Shown: positions 8,016 through 14,892 of the stretch, piece by piece | Numbering within the stretch: position 1 is the stretch's first letter | Layout: the number at the start of each line of letters is the position of its first letter | Assembly: GCA_021777215.1 (NCBI GenBank) | Contig: JAJYDS010000013.1 | Location: 1-37,426 of the forward strand | Length of the DNA stretch: 37,426 nucleotides | Reading direction: 5' to 3' | Source of the DNA: a bacterium | Lineage (GTDB): Bacteria; Babelota; Babeliae; Babelales; Vermiphilaceae | The notes under the pieces: generated by a model | The model's input: only the letters and a program-made list of their open reading frames with translations | What the model was told of the DNA's origin: nothing | Databases searched by the model: none | Made by a program: the position numbers and the translations under genes

Positions 8016-9845
8016 GTGAATACATTTGATGAATTGCCGTTATTGCCTTCTATTAAAAAATCATTACAAGCGCTCGGGTTTACAACGCCGACTGAAATTC
8101 AGGCGAAAGTAATTCCCCATCTTTTGAGTAATCCGCATGGTGATATCCATGCGCAAGCGCAAACAGGTACCGGAAAAACGCTTGCTTTTGGCATTCCCTT
8201 ATTGCAAGCCATTGATTCTTCTTTAAAATCAGTACAGGGGCTTATTGTTGCGCCTACTCGCGAATTAGTTACGCAAACCTATGAAAGCCTCAAAGATGTG
8301 TCACGCGAGTCTGGTATTAATATTGAAGTGGTCTATGGTGGTATGCCTATGGATCGCCAAATTGCCGGTATCAGACGCGGAGCGCAGATTGTTGTGGGTA
8401 CTCCTGGTCGCTTGAATGACCACTTGCGCCGCAAAACCCTATCGCTGAGAGATTTAAAAGTGCTGGTGCTTGATGAAGCCGATATTATGCTCGATATGGG
8501 ATTCAAAGAGGAAGTAGATGAGATTTTGAACTATGCGCCAGAAGATCGCGCCATTTGGCTTTTCTCGGCTACTGTTCGTTCTGGTATCAAAGAATTGATT
8601 CAATCACACATGTCCGATGTTTTTGTCGTTCGTGCTGCAGAAAAAGGCACAGTAAGTTCCCAGGTGAAACAATATTACTGCGTTATTCCTTCACGCAAGC
8701 GTACTGAAGTTGCTGCTCGGTTTATTGAAGCAGCCCCTCACTTTTATGGTATTGTTTTTTGTCAAACAAAGACGCTTACCAGCGAAGTTATGGAACAGTT
8801 AGCCAGCCGCGGATTTCGTGCCAACTGCTTACATGGTGACATGAGCCAGGCTCTGCGCAACCAGGTAATTCGTGGCTTTAAAAATAAAGATTTTTCTATT
8901 TTGGTGGCAACCGATGTTGCGGCCCGAGGTATCGATGTTTCTGATTTGACGCACGTTATCAATTTCTCTTTACCCCATGAACAGGAAAGTTATGTCCATC
9001 GTATTGGCCGAACGGGCCGTGCGGGTAAAGAGGGTATCGCTATTGTGCTTGTCTCTCCGGCAGAGGTACATAAAATTAGACGTTTAGAAAAAATGGCTAA
9101 CACAAAAGTACAAGAAATTTCCGTGCCGCCGGTAGAAGACATTATCAAAGTAAAAATGGAAGCGGTCTCAGATTTTATTGAACAAGCGAAACAACCAAAC
9201 AAAAAATTGTCTCCAGTACACACGGCTGTGCAGGAGTTGGTGCAATCGTTTTCTGAACAAGAGTTGCGTAACTCACTTGCCTTAGCCCTTGAAGATAAAT
9301 TTTTCAAAGACATGAGTTTTGAAAAATTCGAGAATGTACGCCCCTCATCTTCAGATGGTCGTGCGCCGCAAGAAATCTGTATAGAAGCAGGCATGGATTC
9401 TGGGTATACCCAAGAAATGGTGCAGGAATATGTCTGTAAAACGTGTAACCTTGATGAACGCGATATACAAAAGCTTCGCGTGCTGAACACCAAAACATTT
9501 ATTGCCGTTCCTGAAGATCGTTTGATGGCCTGCCTTGAGGCAATGCGTGCCAATCCTATCTCCAAGAAAAATCCAAAAGCATACTTAGTGCGCGACGAGT
9601 ATAGAGAACGTGAAGGCGGATTCCGAGGAGATCGTCGTGGTGGCCGTGATGGTTCAAGCCGTGGTCGTTATGGTAGATCTGATGATCGTGGTGGACGAGA
9701 AGGCGGTTATGGTCGTGGATCCAGCAGCTATCGTCGTGGTGGCGAACGTTCTGAGGGAAGCTATTTTGGTGGTGGCCAGGATAGAAAGAAAAAGAAGGGC
9801 TCTCATCGTCGGGGCAATGATGAAGGTAAAAGCAGCAGATACTAG
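8016..9845 (+). CDS. deaD: DEAD-box ATP-dependent RNA helicase, DeaD/CsdA type
   Basis: This 609-residue ATP-dependent RNA unwinding enzyme acts in ribosome assembly or RNA decay. All helicase motifs are present in order: Q-motif region T-P-T-E-I-Q, Walker A AQTGTGKT, PTREL, GTPGR, DEAD (in VLDEADIM), SAT, then ATDVAARGID and HRIGRTGR. A DbpA-type RNA-binding domain follows (about 450-520), and the tail from about 525 is an arginine-glycine-rich disordered segment (GGRDG, RGRYG and similar), as in cold-shock DeaD proteins. The start is GTG with AAAGGAT upstream. The folded element at 7868-7982 lies directly ahead, and a strong terminator follows. Confidence 0.95.
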   Translation: MNTFDELPLLPSIKKSLQALGFTTPTEIQAKVIPHLLSNPHGDIHAQAQTGTGKTLAFGIPLLQAIDSSLKSVQGLIVAPTRELVTQTYESLKDVSRESGINIEVVYGGMPMDRQIAGIRRGAQIVVGTPGRLNDHLRRKTLSLRDLKVLVLDEADIMLDMGFKEEVDEILNYAPEDRAIWLFSATVRSGIKELIQSHMSDVFVVRAAEKGTVSSQVKQYYCVIPSRKRTEVAARFIEAAPHFYGIVFCQTKTLTSEVMEQLASRGFRANCLHGDMSQALRNQVIRGFKNKDFSILVATDVAARGIDVSDLTHVINFSLPHEQESYVHRIGRTGRAGKEGIAIVLVSPAEVHKIRRLEKMANTKVQEISVPPVEDIIKVKMEAVSDFIEQAKQPNKKLSPVHTAVQELVQSFSEQELRNSLALALEDKFFKDMSFEKFENVRPSSSDGRAPQEICIEAGMDSGYTQEMVQEYVCKTCNLDERDIQKLRVLNTKTFIAVPEDRLMACLEAMRANPISKKNPKAYLVRDEYREREGGFRGDRRGGRDGSSRGRYGRSDDRGGREGGYGRGSSSYRRGGERSEGSYFGGGQDRKKKKGSHRRGNDEGKSSRY

Positions 9846-9875
9846 TTTTTGCTGATAAACTGTTTTTATAAGTAT

Positions 9876-9913
9876 GCGCTTGCATTGGTTTTATCGATGC
9901 AGGCGCTTTTTTT
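9876..9913 (+). terminator. Rho-independent terminator after the helicase
   Basis: GCGCTTGCAT (9876-9885) pairs with ATGCAGGCGC (9897-9906), 10 bp with one G-U, around an 11-nt loop, followed by seven T (9907-9913). It lies 30 nt after the helicase stop and just before the next gene's ribosome-binding site. Confidence 0.9.
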
Positions 9914-9925
9914 GAAGGAAGATGT

Positions 9926-10876
9926 ATGGTGCAAGAATGGGATCAAACCATTTTTATTGATAGCTTGCGTGCGAAAGCGATTATTGAACAACAAAATAAT
10001 CTAAAAATTACTTCTATAGAACTTCTGGGGCAGGGATTTGATAATATGGCTTTCCTTGTTAATCAGGAGTTTGTATTTCGTTTTCCTCGACGAGATACGG
10101 CTATCACTTTTATGGAAAATGAGATCGCATTGCTTCCCTTTATCGCAGACCATGTTTCGTTTCCATTGTCCTCTCCTTGCTTTGTAGGAGAGCCTTCGGA
10201 ACTTTTTCCAGCGCCATTCGCAGGGTATAAAAAACTATCAGGTACTCCCTTATCGTATAGTCCAGCCAGACTTATTGATGATAGTTTGTATGCAAAGACT
10301 TTGGCATCTTGGCTTAAAGAGTTGCACCGTATTCCTGTTCTGGCGGGCCATCGTGCGGTCCTTAAAGGAGATTTGTCGATAAAATTGCAGGTGGTAAAAG
10401 GATTGGAAAAAAGTAAAAAAAATTTGATGACATACCGATCCTATTTTTTAGATGCCGGTTTTAGCGAGCGGGAGCTTTTTTATGCGATCGCTATTTTGCA
10501 GCAATATAATTTTGATCAAGATAAAAAGGTTGCTTTTGTGCATGGTGATTTGTATAGCAAGCATGTGCTTGTTGATCCTCAACAAGGAACTTTGGCGGGC
10601 ATTATTGATTGGGGCGATATTCAAATTGCGCACCCAGGACTAGACTTGTCGGTTGCCTGTATGCTTTTTTCTTCTCGTGCGCTTGCTCGTTTTTGGGAGG
10701 CGTATGGGGCTGATAACGAAGAAAAAGCGAGAGCATTGTTTCGCGCCTTTAATCATCCGATCATGCTGCTGCCCTATTGTTATGAACATAAAGAAGAAAA
10801 TCTAAAAAAGTGGACGATTCTTGCGCTTAAGCGAGCGATTGAACTTGTTCATGAACATAAGAAGATAGTTTTTTAG
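9926..10876 (+). CDS. Aminoglycoside phosphotransferase (APH)-like kinase
   Basis: This 316-residue protein has the APH/choline-kinase fold. The catalytic loop V-H-G-D-L-Y-S-K-H-V-L (about 208-218) supplies the aspartate base, and I-I-D-W-G-D (about 228-233) supplies the metal-binding aspartate; both match the family pattern. The N-lobe has G-Q-G-F-D-N and the phosphate-contacting F-R-F-P-R strand. A strong Shine-Dalgarno (GAAGGAAGA) precedes ATG 9926. The family phosphorylates antibiotics, but also sugars, homoserine and small alcohols, so antibiotic resistance should not be assumed. It stands alone between a terminator and the next unit. Confidence 0.85.
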   Translation: MVQEWDQTIFIDSLRAKAIIEQQNNLKITSIELLGQGFDNMAFLVNQEFVFRFPRRDTAITFMENEIALLPFIADHVSFPLSSPCFVGEPSELFPAPFAGYKKLSGTPLSYSPARLIDDSLYAKTLASWLKELHRIPVLAGHRAVLKGDLSIKLQVVKGLEKSKKNLMTYRSYFLDAGFSERELFYAIAILQQYNFDQDKKVAFVHGDLYSKHVLVDPQQGTLAGIIDWGDIQIAHPGLDLSVACMLFSSRALARFWEAYGADNEEKARALFRAFNHPIMLLPYCYEHKEENLKKWTILALKRAIELVHEHKKIVF

Positions 10877-10985
10877 GCGCATGTTTTTTTGTTGCCTCAT
10901 TGGGCTCCATTATGGCATGCTGATGAACGGCAGGCAAGCGCATGTTTTTAAGTGGGTGCCCCGCAGGGTATCTTAAGGAGTTGCG

Positions 10986-11417
10986 GTGAATTATAAATTG
11001 ATACGGGTGATTATTTTATTGCTGGGAGTGTCTGCATCTGTATGGTGCATGCAGGATCAGCCAGTTCATGAGACGGATAAAGCAGTGATAACAGAAAGTT
11101 CGACATGCTCTAAAAAGGAAACTATGAAAACAAACGCGGGGTTATTTATTGTCGATGCACAGGTGACCCCCGGTATCTATGTGCATTTCAAGAATCCGAA
11201 TCACCGTTATGAGGTTATTGCGGTAGCGCGGTATAGCGAAGATCCTCATCAAGAGTTTGTCGTGTATAAATCATTGTATGAATCAGAGCTTAAGCCAGAA
11301 GGCACAAAGTTGCCCAGTGGTACGCTTTGGGTGCGTCCAAAAAGCATGTTTCTTGAGCTTGTTGCTGATCCAGTAGATAAAACGAAAAAGGTCCCGCGAT
11401 TCAAAAAAATTTCTTGA
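10986..11417 (+). CDS. Secreted DUF1653 domain protein
   Basis: The protein has 143 residues: a signal peptide (about 1-22, ending S-V-W-C-M), a polar spacer, and a DUF1653 domain from about residue 54. The domain is recognisable from G-I-Y-V-H-F-K-N, Y-E-V-I-A-V-A-R-Y-S-E-D, V-V-Y-K-S-L-Y, L-W-V-R-P-K-S-M-F-L and V-P-R-F-K-K-I. DUF1653 proteins are normally small cytoplasmic proteins without a leader, so export is unusual. The start is GTG with AAGGAG at good distance. Function is unknown. A terminator lies downstream. Confidence 0.82.
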   Translation: MNYKLIRVIILLLGVSASVWCMQDQPVHETDKAVITESSTCSKKETMKTNAGLFIVDAQVTPGIYVHFKNPNHRYEVIAVARYSEDPHQEFVVYKSLYESELKPEGTKLPSGTLWVRPKSMFLELVADPVDKTKKVPRFKKIS

Positions 11418-11472
11418 TCAGGACAGACTATCGATGTTACAGAGTGATACATTACTTGTTGATACTTTTACA

Positions 11473-11497
11473 AGCGACCTTTAAGGTCGCTTTTTTT
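11473..11497 (+). terminator. Rho-independent terminator
   Basis: AGCGACC (11473-11479) pairs with GGTCGCT (11485-11491), extendable by two T-A pairs, followed by a run of T. It lies 55 nt after the DUF1653 gene and separates it from the VKOR-DoxX unit. Confidence 0.88.
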
Positions 11498-11513
11498 ATA
11501 GGCTCTGTTTTTA

Positions 11514-11543
11514 TTGACATGCAGGTGTGTATGTTTCTAGGAT
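11514..11543 (+). promoter_or_regulatory. Predicted promoter of the VKOR-DoxX unit
   Basis: A perfect -35 TTGACA (11514-11519) and TAGGAT (11538-11543) are spaced by 18 nt. If correct, transcription would begin close to 11550, next to the ATG at 11551, implying a leaderless or nearly leaderless message. Confidence 0.5.
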
Positions 11544-11550
11544 GCTGTTT

Positions 11551-12003
11551 ATGGAGGCAGGAACTCTGCAAGAGATGATTGTATTTTTAACTGGGAGCTT
11601 TTTTATGCTTTTAATAAGTATGTCGCTCGTAGCTGGTCTTGGATTTGTTGTTTCACTCTATACGTATTTTATTGAACGAAAAATCGCACAGAATACTCAC
11701 TATAAAGCAGCCTGTGATCTTTCTGATGTAGTTTCTTGCTCAAAGCCGATCAAGAGTCCGTATGGAAAGTTGTTTGGTATCTCTAATGCGCTGCTTGGTT
11801 TGGCCTATTACGCGTTTGTATTTATACTCGTACTTCTTCAGTCAAAAATTGTTTTATACATTGCAGCTCTTGTTGCCTTCCTTTTTTCACTTTATTTAGC
11901 CTGGCTCTTGTATTTTCGTATACGTGCTTTTTGTATTTTGTGTACCAGTACGTATGTGATTAACCTTATTTTGCTTATCCTCACCTATATAAATCTTCGA
12001 TAA
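11551..12003 (+). CDS. Vitamin K epoxide reductase (VKOR) family protein
   Basis: Bacterial VKOR homologues are inner-membrane proteins that reoxidise periplasmic disulfide-forming proteins and pass electrons to quinone. This 150-residue product has four or five membrane helices, the active-site pair Cys128-x-x-Cys131 (F-C-I-L-C) at the start of the last helix, and the loop cysteines Cys55 and Cys63 with a conserved serine near 69 (K-S-P-Y-G). The frame is open to a GTG at 11527, but the promoter reading favours ATG 11551; ATG 11575 is another possibility. No fused thioredoxin domain is present, so a separate DsbA-like partner would be needed. doxX follows 12 nt later. Confidence 0.85.
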   Translation: MEAGTLQEMIVFLTGSFFMLLISMSLVAGLGFVVSLYTYFIERKIAQNTHYKAACDLSDVVSCSKPIKSPYGKLFGISNALLGLAYYAFVFILVLLQSKIVLYIAALVAFLFSLYLAWLLYFRIRAFCILCTSTYVINLILLILTYINLR

Positions 12004-12015
12004 AAAAGGCAGTCT

Positions 12016-12438
12016 ATGAGCAAGATTTTTGAAAACATGCCTTCGGCAAATCAAATAGCGCTATTAATTATACGTGTTGGTGTGGGGCTTATCTTTGTTG
12101 GCCATGGGAGCCTTAAAATAATGGGGGGCACTCAGATTTGGTTGTGGCTGGGGAGTCAGATGGCCAACTTTGGTATTACCTTTTGGCCAATGGCTTGGGG
12201 TTTAGCTGCTACGGCAAGTGAATTTTTAGGGGGGCTCTGTTTGGTTCTTGGCTTTGGCACACGTATCGCCGCTTTTTTTATGAGTACGGTGATGATCGTT
12301 GCCTTTCGGTATCATATGGCGCATGGCGATCCTTATGCGCTTTACTCATATCCGCTGACCATGTTAACGGTTTTGATAGCACTTTTAGTTGCCGGTAGCG
12401 GTCTCTTTTCATTGGACGCTTACCTTGATAGTTTCTAA
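12016..12438 (+). CDS. doxX: DoxX family membrane protein
   Basis: This 140-residue protein has four membrane helices. The start of the domain, L-I-I-R-V-G-V-G-L-I-F-V-G-H-G-S-L-K, is the DoxX signature, followed by G-L-C-L-V-L-G-F-G-T-R in helix 3. DoxX proteins belong to the DoxD/SURF4-like group and in mycobacteria link a thiosulfate-handling enzyme and superoxide dismutase at the membrane. The start has AAAGGCAG. It is 12 nt after the VKOR gene, so the two are surely cotranscribed and probably share a membrane thiol-redox role; that is an inference. Confidence 0.88.
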   Translation: MSKIFENMPSANQIALLIIRVGVGLIFVGHGSLKIMGGTQIWLWLGSQMANFGITFWPMAWGLAATASEFLGGLCLVLGFGTRIAAFFMSTVMIVAFRYHMAHGDPYALYSYPLTMLTVLIALLVAGSGLFSLDAYLDSF

Positions 12439-12564
12439 ACCTTCTTGATCAATAAAAATAGCTATTTTTTATCGGATTATCTCATTTAGTTTAAAAAGTC
12501 TAGTTTTATCTGAGGATAATGCTCCATACTATTTTCATAAGAGGATACCTTGAAAGGGAATAAT

Positions 12565-13575
12565 ATGAAGCGTTTGCATATATTTTTTAGTATAGTTTTC
12601 TCAGTGCCTAGTATATTGCCATTAGCTTTGTATGGCATGACTCCGCAAGAAATCCAGTCGGATAATGCTTTAGAAATAAAAAATGAAAATATGCATGGTG
12701 ATCCTTTATTGCCCCTTGTTCTTGTGCATGGACTTGAACAAAGGGGTAAAGACATGGCATCAACCAAAGCATTAATAGAAGATTTGCTTCCTGGTATACA
12801 AGTTTTTACTCCCGATCTTGGGATTTCTTATGGTTTTGCTTCTGAGGAATTTCAGGCTCGACAACTGGCCCAATACATAAATAGTGATAGCGTCTTGAAG
12901 GATGGTTGCAATGTAGTTGGTTACTCAAATGGTGGTATAGTTGCGCGCGCTGCCATCGAAGAGGGGATTATTCCGGCAGTTTTTTTTGGTACCTTAGCAT
13001 CACCGCATCGAGGAGTTGCCGATGTTCCCGGCGCGGGTAAAGAGAGTGTTGTGGTAGAAAAAATTGTTGATGGTGTTGTTGATATCGCCGAAGAAGTAGA
13101 AAAAATTATACCTGGCTCACCAAGTTCTGTTGTCGAGCTTTGGCATAATCCAGAAAATGAAGATGAGTATTTGAAGGATAATACTTTTTTACCTATTTAT
13201 AATAATGAAATTCCGCATAAAAATTCTGTGAAATTTAAACACAACCTTTCCTCGGTACCTTTTGTGTGTATTGCCGGCACAAAGGATACCACGGTAAAGC
13301 CTTGGCAATCAACAATTTGGGGGTATTGGGATGCTAAGCGTTCACGTATTGTGCCTATTGAAGAATCGCCTATTTACACTGCTCTTGGGCTTAATGAAAA
13401 TTTAGAATGTAGAACCTTCGAGGGCCAAGATCACGGATCAATACGCCGATGCAGTGTAGCACTTAAATATTTAGTGTCCCATTTTAAGCATCGATCAGAA
13501 GTTCCAGAAAAAGAAGGCAAAGTCTACGAAGAAGTTGAAGAGCCGTTATGGCGACGTTGCCTTTGTTGTAAATAA
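12565..13575 (+). CDS. Palmitoyl-protein thioesterase-like alpha/beta hydrolase, secreted
   Basis: The protein has 336 residues. A signal peptide (about 1-24) is followed by an alpha/beta-hydrolase domain beginning L-V-L-V-H-G-L (about 52-58). The nucleophile elbow is G-Y-S-N-G-G with Ser121; the acid is Asp241 in K-D-T-T-V-K-P and the base His290 in Q-D-H-G-S-I. These positions and surrounding words (I-x-P-x-x-E-S-x-x-Y-T, L-G-L, W-G-Y-W) parallel human PPT1 (Ser115, Asp233, His289), a lysosomal enzyme that removes fatty acids from cysteines. The C-terminus ends C-L-C-C-K. ATG 12565 has AAAGGGA; a TTG at 12550 with GAGGA is an alternative start. Host-protein deacylation is an inference. Confidence 0.82.
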   Translation: MKRLHIFFSIVFSVPSILPLALYGMTPQEIQSDNALEIKNENMHGDPLLPLVLVHGLEQRGKDMASTKALIEDLLPGIQVFTPDLGISYGFASEEFQARQLAQYINSDSVLKDGCNVVGYSNGGIVARAAIEEGIIPAVFFGTLASPHRGVADVPGAGKESVVVEKIVDGVVDIAEEVEKIIPGSPSSVVELWHNPENEDEYLKDNTFLPIYNNEIPHKNSVKFKHNLSSVPFVCIAGTKDTTVKPWQSTIWGYWDAKRSRIVPIEESPIYTALGLNENLECRTFEGQDHGSIRRCSVALKYLVSHFKHRSEVPEKEGKVYEEVEEPLWRRCLCCK

Positions 13576-13613
13576 GGGTGCGTAATTTATTTTTTTAGCT
13601 TTCAGAACGCAGT

Positions 13614-14150
13614 CTATTTTTTAGGGTACGTAATGTTCGTACCTTCAACCTGTGCCCAGGGTGTTAGTGTATGGGGTTTTGCCGATGTGAGCGAAAAAAT
13701 ATCTTCAACGTTGATACCGCGTACCAAGAGTGCATCGCCAACGAGTGATCGATGGCACCGCCAGGGGACCGCCTCGGCACACATGATTGCCACGTGCCCC
13801 TTTTTTGCAAGCTCAAGTAGCTTTTCTATCCCCGTGCTAAATGCTTCTGTCTGCATGTAATCAGCAAAGCCTCTAAATGATGCATTGTGCCATGCGGTAT
13901 TTATGGAATCTTTGTGTGTATGCCGTAAGCCGCCTAGTTCTGTCAGATGAGTGTATTTGATGTGAACATGCTTGAGCGCTATGCTGAATGGGTGTTCATT
14001 AAACTGTGGCACATGGCGGGATCGAGGAATTGTTCGTATGTCGGCCAAACAGGTGATGCCATAGTGTTTTAACATGTCTATAAACTGTGGCAAGGTATGC
14101 GTTGAATGGCCAATAGTAAAAATGGTAAGGGGACTTTTTTTTGCTGGCAT
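13614..14150 (-). CDS. DUF488 family protein
   Basis: The product is 178 residues. The N-terminus T-I-F-T-I-G-H-S-T-H-T-L, then L-A-D-I-R-T-I-P-R-S-R-H-V-P-Q-F-N, and later I-M-C-A-E-A-V-P-W-R-C-H-R are the hallmark motifs of DUF488, including the conserved cysteine and the C-H-R end. The family is thought to be an enzyme of unknown reaction. The ATG at 14150 has a good AAGGAAG site; an in-frame ATG at 14171 would add seven residues. The gene converges on the thioesterase-like gene. Confidence 0.9.
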   Translation of the reverse strand: MPAKKSPLTIFTIGHSTHTLPQFIDMLKHYGITCLADIRTIPRSRHVPQFNEHPFSIALKHVHIKYTHLTELGGLRHTHKDSINTAWHNASFRGFADYMQTEAFSTGIEKLLELAKKGHVAIMCAEAVPWRCHRSLVGDALLVRGINVEDIFSLTSAKPHTLTPWAQVEGTNITYPKK

Positions 14151-14195
14151 GAACTTCCTTTCTTTATTCACTGTAGCATGGGAAAAAGCTGATGT

Positions 14196-14277
14196 GCTAT
14201 AGTCTGAGCAGTGAGTTGTATGAACAGGGTCGCTCCCTGTGGAGGCGGAGAGTGACGGTCAGACTGTGGGCGGCTAT
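14196..14277 (+). ncRNA. Candidate structured RNA upstream of the glycosylase gene
   Basis: Two nested stems can be drawn: AGTCTGA (14201-14207) with TCAGACT (14259-14265), enclosing ACAGGG (14224-14229) with CCCTGT (14235-14240). TATAGT at 14198-14203, preceded by TGC, resembles an extended -10, which would start RNA near 14210 and break the outer stem, so the promoter and the outer stem are competing readings. The segment lies in a divergent gap of 187 nt. No known RNA family was recognised. Confidence 0.25.
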
Positions 14278-14337
14278 GTTTTAGTGTTATTGACTAAGAT
14301 TTTTTAGTGCTATGAATTGAGCGATTGTGATAAATAG

Positions 14338-14892
14338 ATGATTAAATATCAACTTTCTCGCAATTTAAAAATTTTATTTGTGGGTATCAACCCTCATCCG
14401 GGTTCGGCTAAACGGGGTGTGCCTTTTTCAAATAACAAGATGTTCTGGTATCTGTTGTCTGATGCGGGGCTTATTGCTGAATCGCGGCAAGAATTGCGCG
14501 ATGATGTTGCCCTTAAACAACTGTATGCTCGTCGATTTACAAAACAATATCACTTAGGGCTTATTAATCTTATTGATAGACCAACAAGGACGGTCGCTCA
14601 GTTAAAAAAAGCAGAAGCAGAGCCGGGGCGTGAACGGTTGCTTGCTGTGATAAAACGCTATAAGCCGCGGGTTGTCTGTTTTGTCGGGAAATTTACCTAT
14701 TGTTTATTCGCGCAAGTGTCGGCCTGCTCGTATGGCTGGCAGCAGAGTGTCGGAGTATCAAAGATATATGTGATGCATGCGCCGCATCATGGCTTAGCCA
14801 TTGTGCGCGTGCGTGAATTTCGTGAGCAAATGCGCGAAGCTAAAAAAGGAATTAAGTCCGAAATAAGAGGGGCCAATGAAGCAGGAACTTGA
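14338..14892 (+). CDS. mug: Mismatch-specific uracil/thymine DNA glycosylase (Mug/TDG family)
   Basis: This family removes uracil or thymine from G-U and G-T mismatches. The 184-residue protein begins with the active-site motif G-I-N-P-H-P-G-S (about 16-23), followed by F-S-N-N-K-M-F-W, both typical of Mug/TDG, with Asn18 activating water. A later G-L-I-N-L-I-D-R-P-T and the end motif M-H-A-P-H-H-G complete the fold. There is no clear Shine-Dalgarno. It overlaps the start of the ATPase gene by 17 nt, so translation may be coupled. Its place beside ogt and mutL in the same window gives three DNA-repair genes, though not one operon. Confidence 0.85.
   Translation: MIKYQLSRNLKILFVGINPHPGSAKRGVPFSNNKMFWYLLSDAGLIAESRQELRDDVALKQLYARRFTKQYHLGLINLIDRPTRTVAQLKKAEAEPGRERLLAVIKRYKPRVVCFVGKFTYCLFAQVSACSYGWQQSVGVSKIYVMHAPHHGLAIVRVREFREQMREAKKGIKSEIRGANEAGT

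Noticed and set aside
9556-9885. Histidine-rich minus-strand frame
   Set aside because: It is the reverse reading of the arginine-glycine repeats of the helicase tail.
9926-10876. Calling the kinase an antibiotic-resistance gene
   Set aside because: The APH fold is shared with many metabolic kinases, and nothing nearby suggests resistance.
10892-10937. TTGCCT/AGGCAA stem in the gap before the DUF1653 gene
   Set aside because: Only six pairs enclose a long loop with no T-run, so neither a terminator nor a structured RNA is supported.
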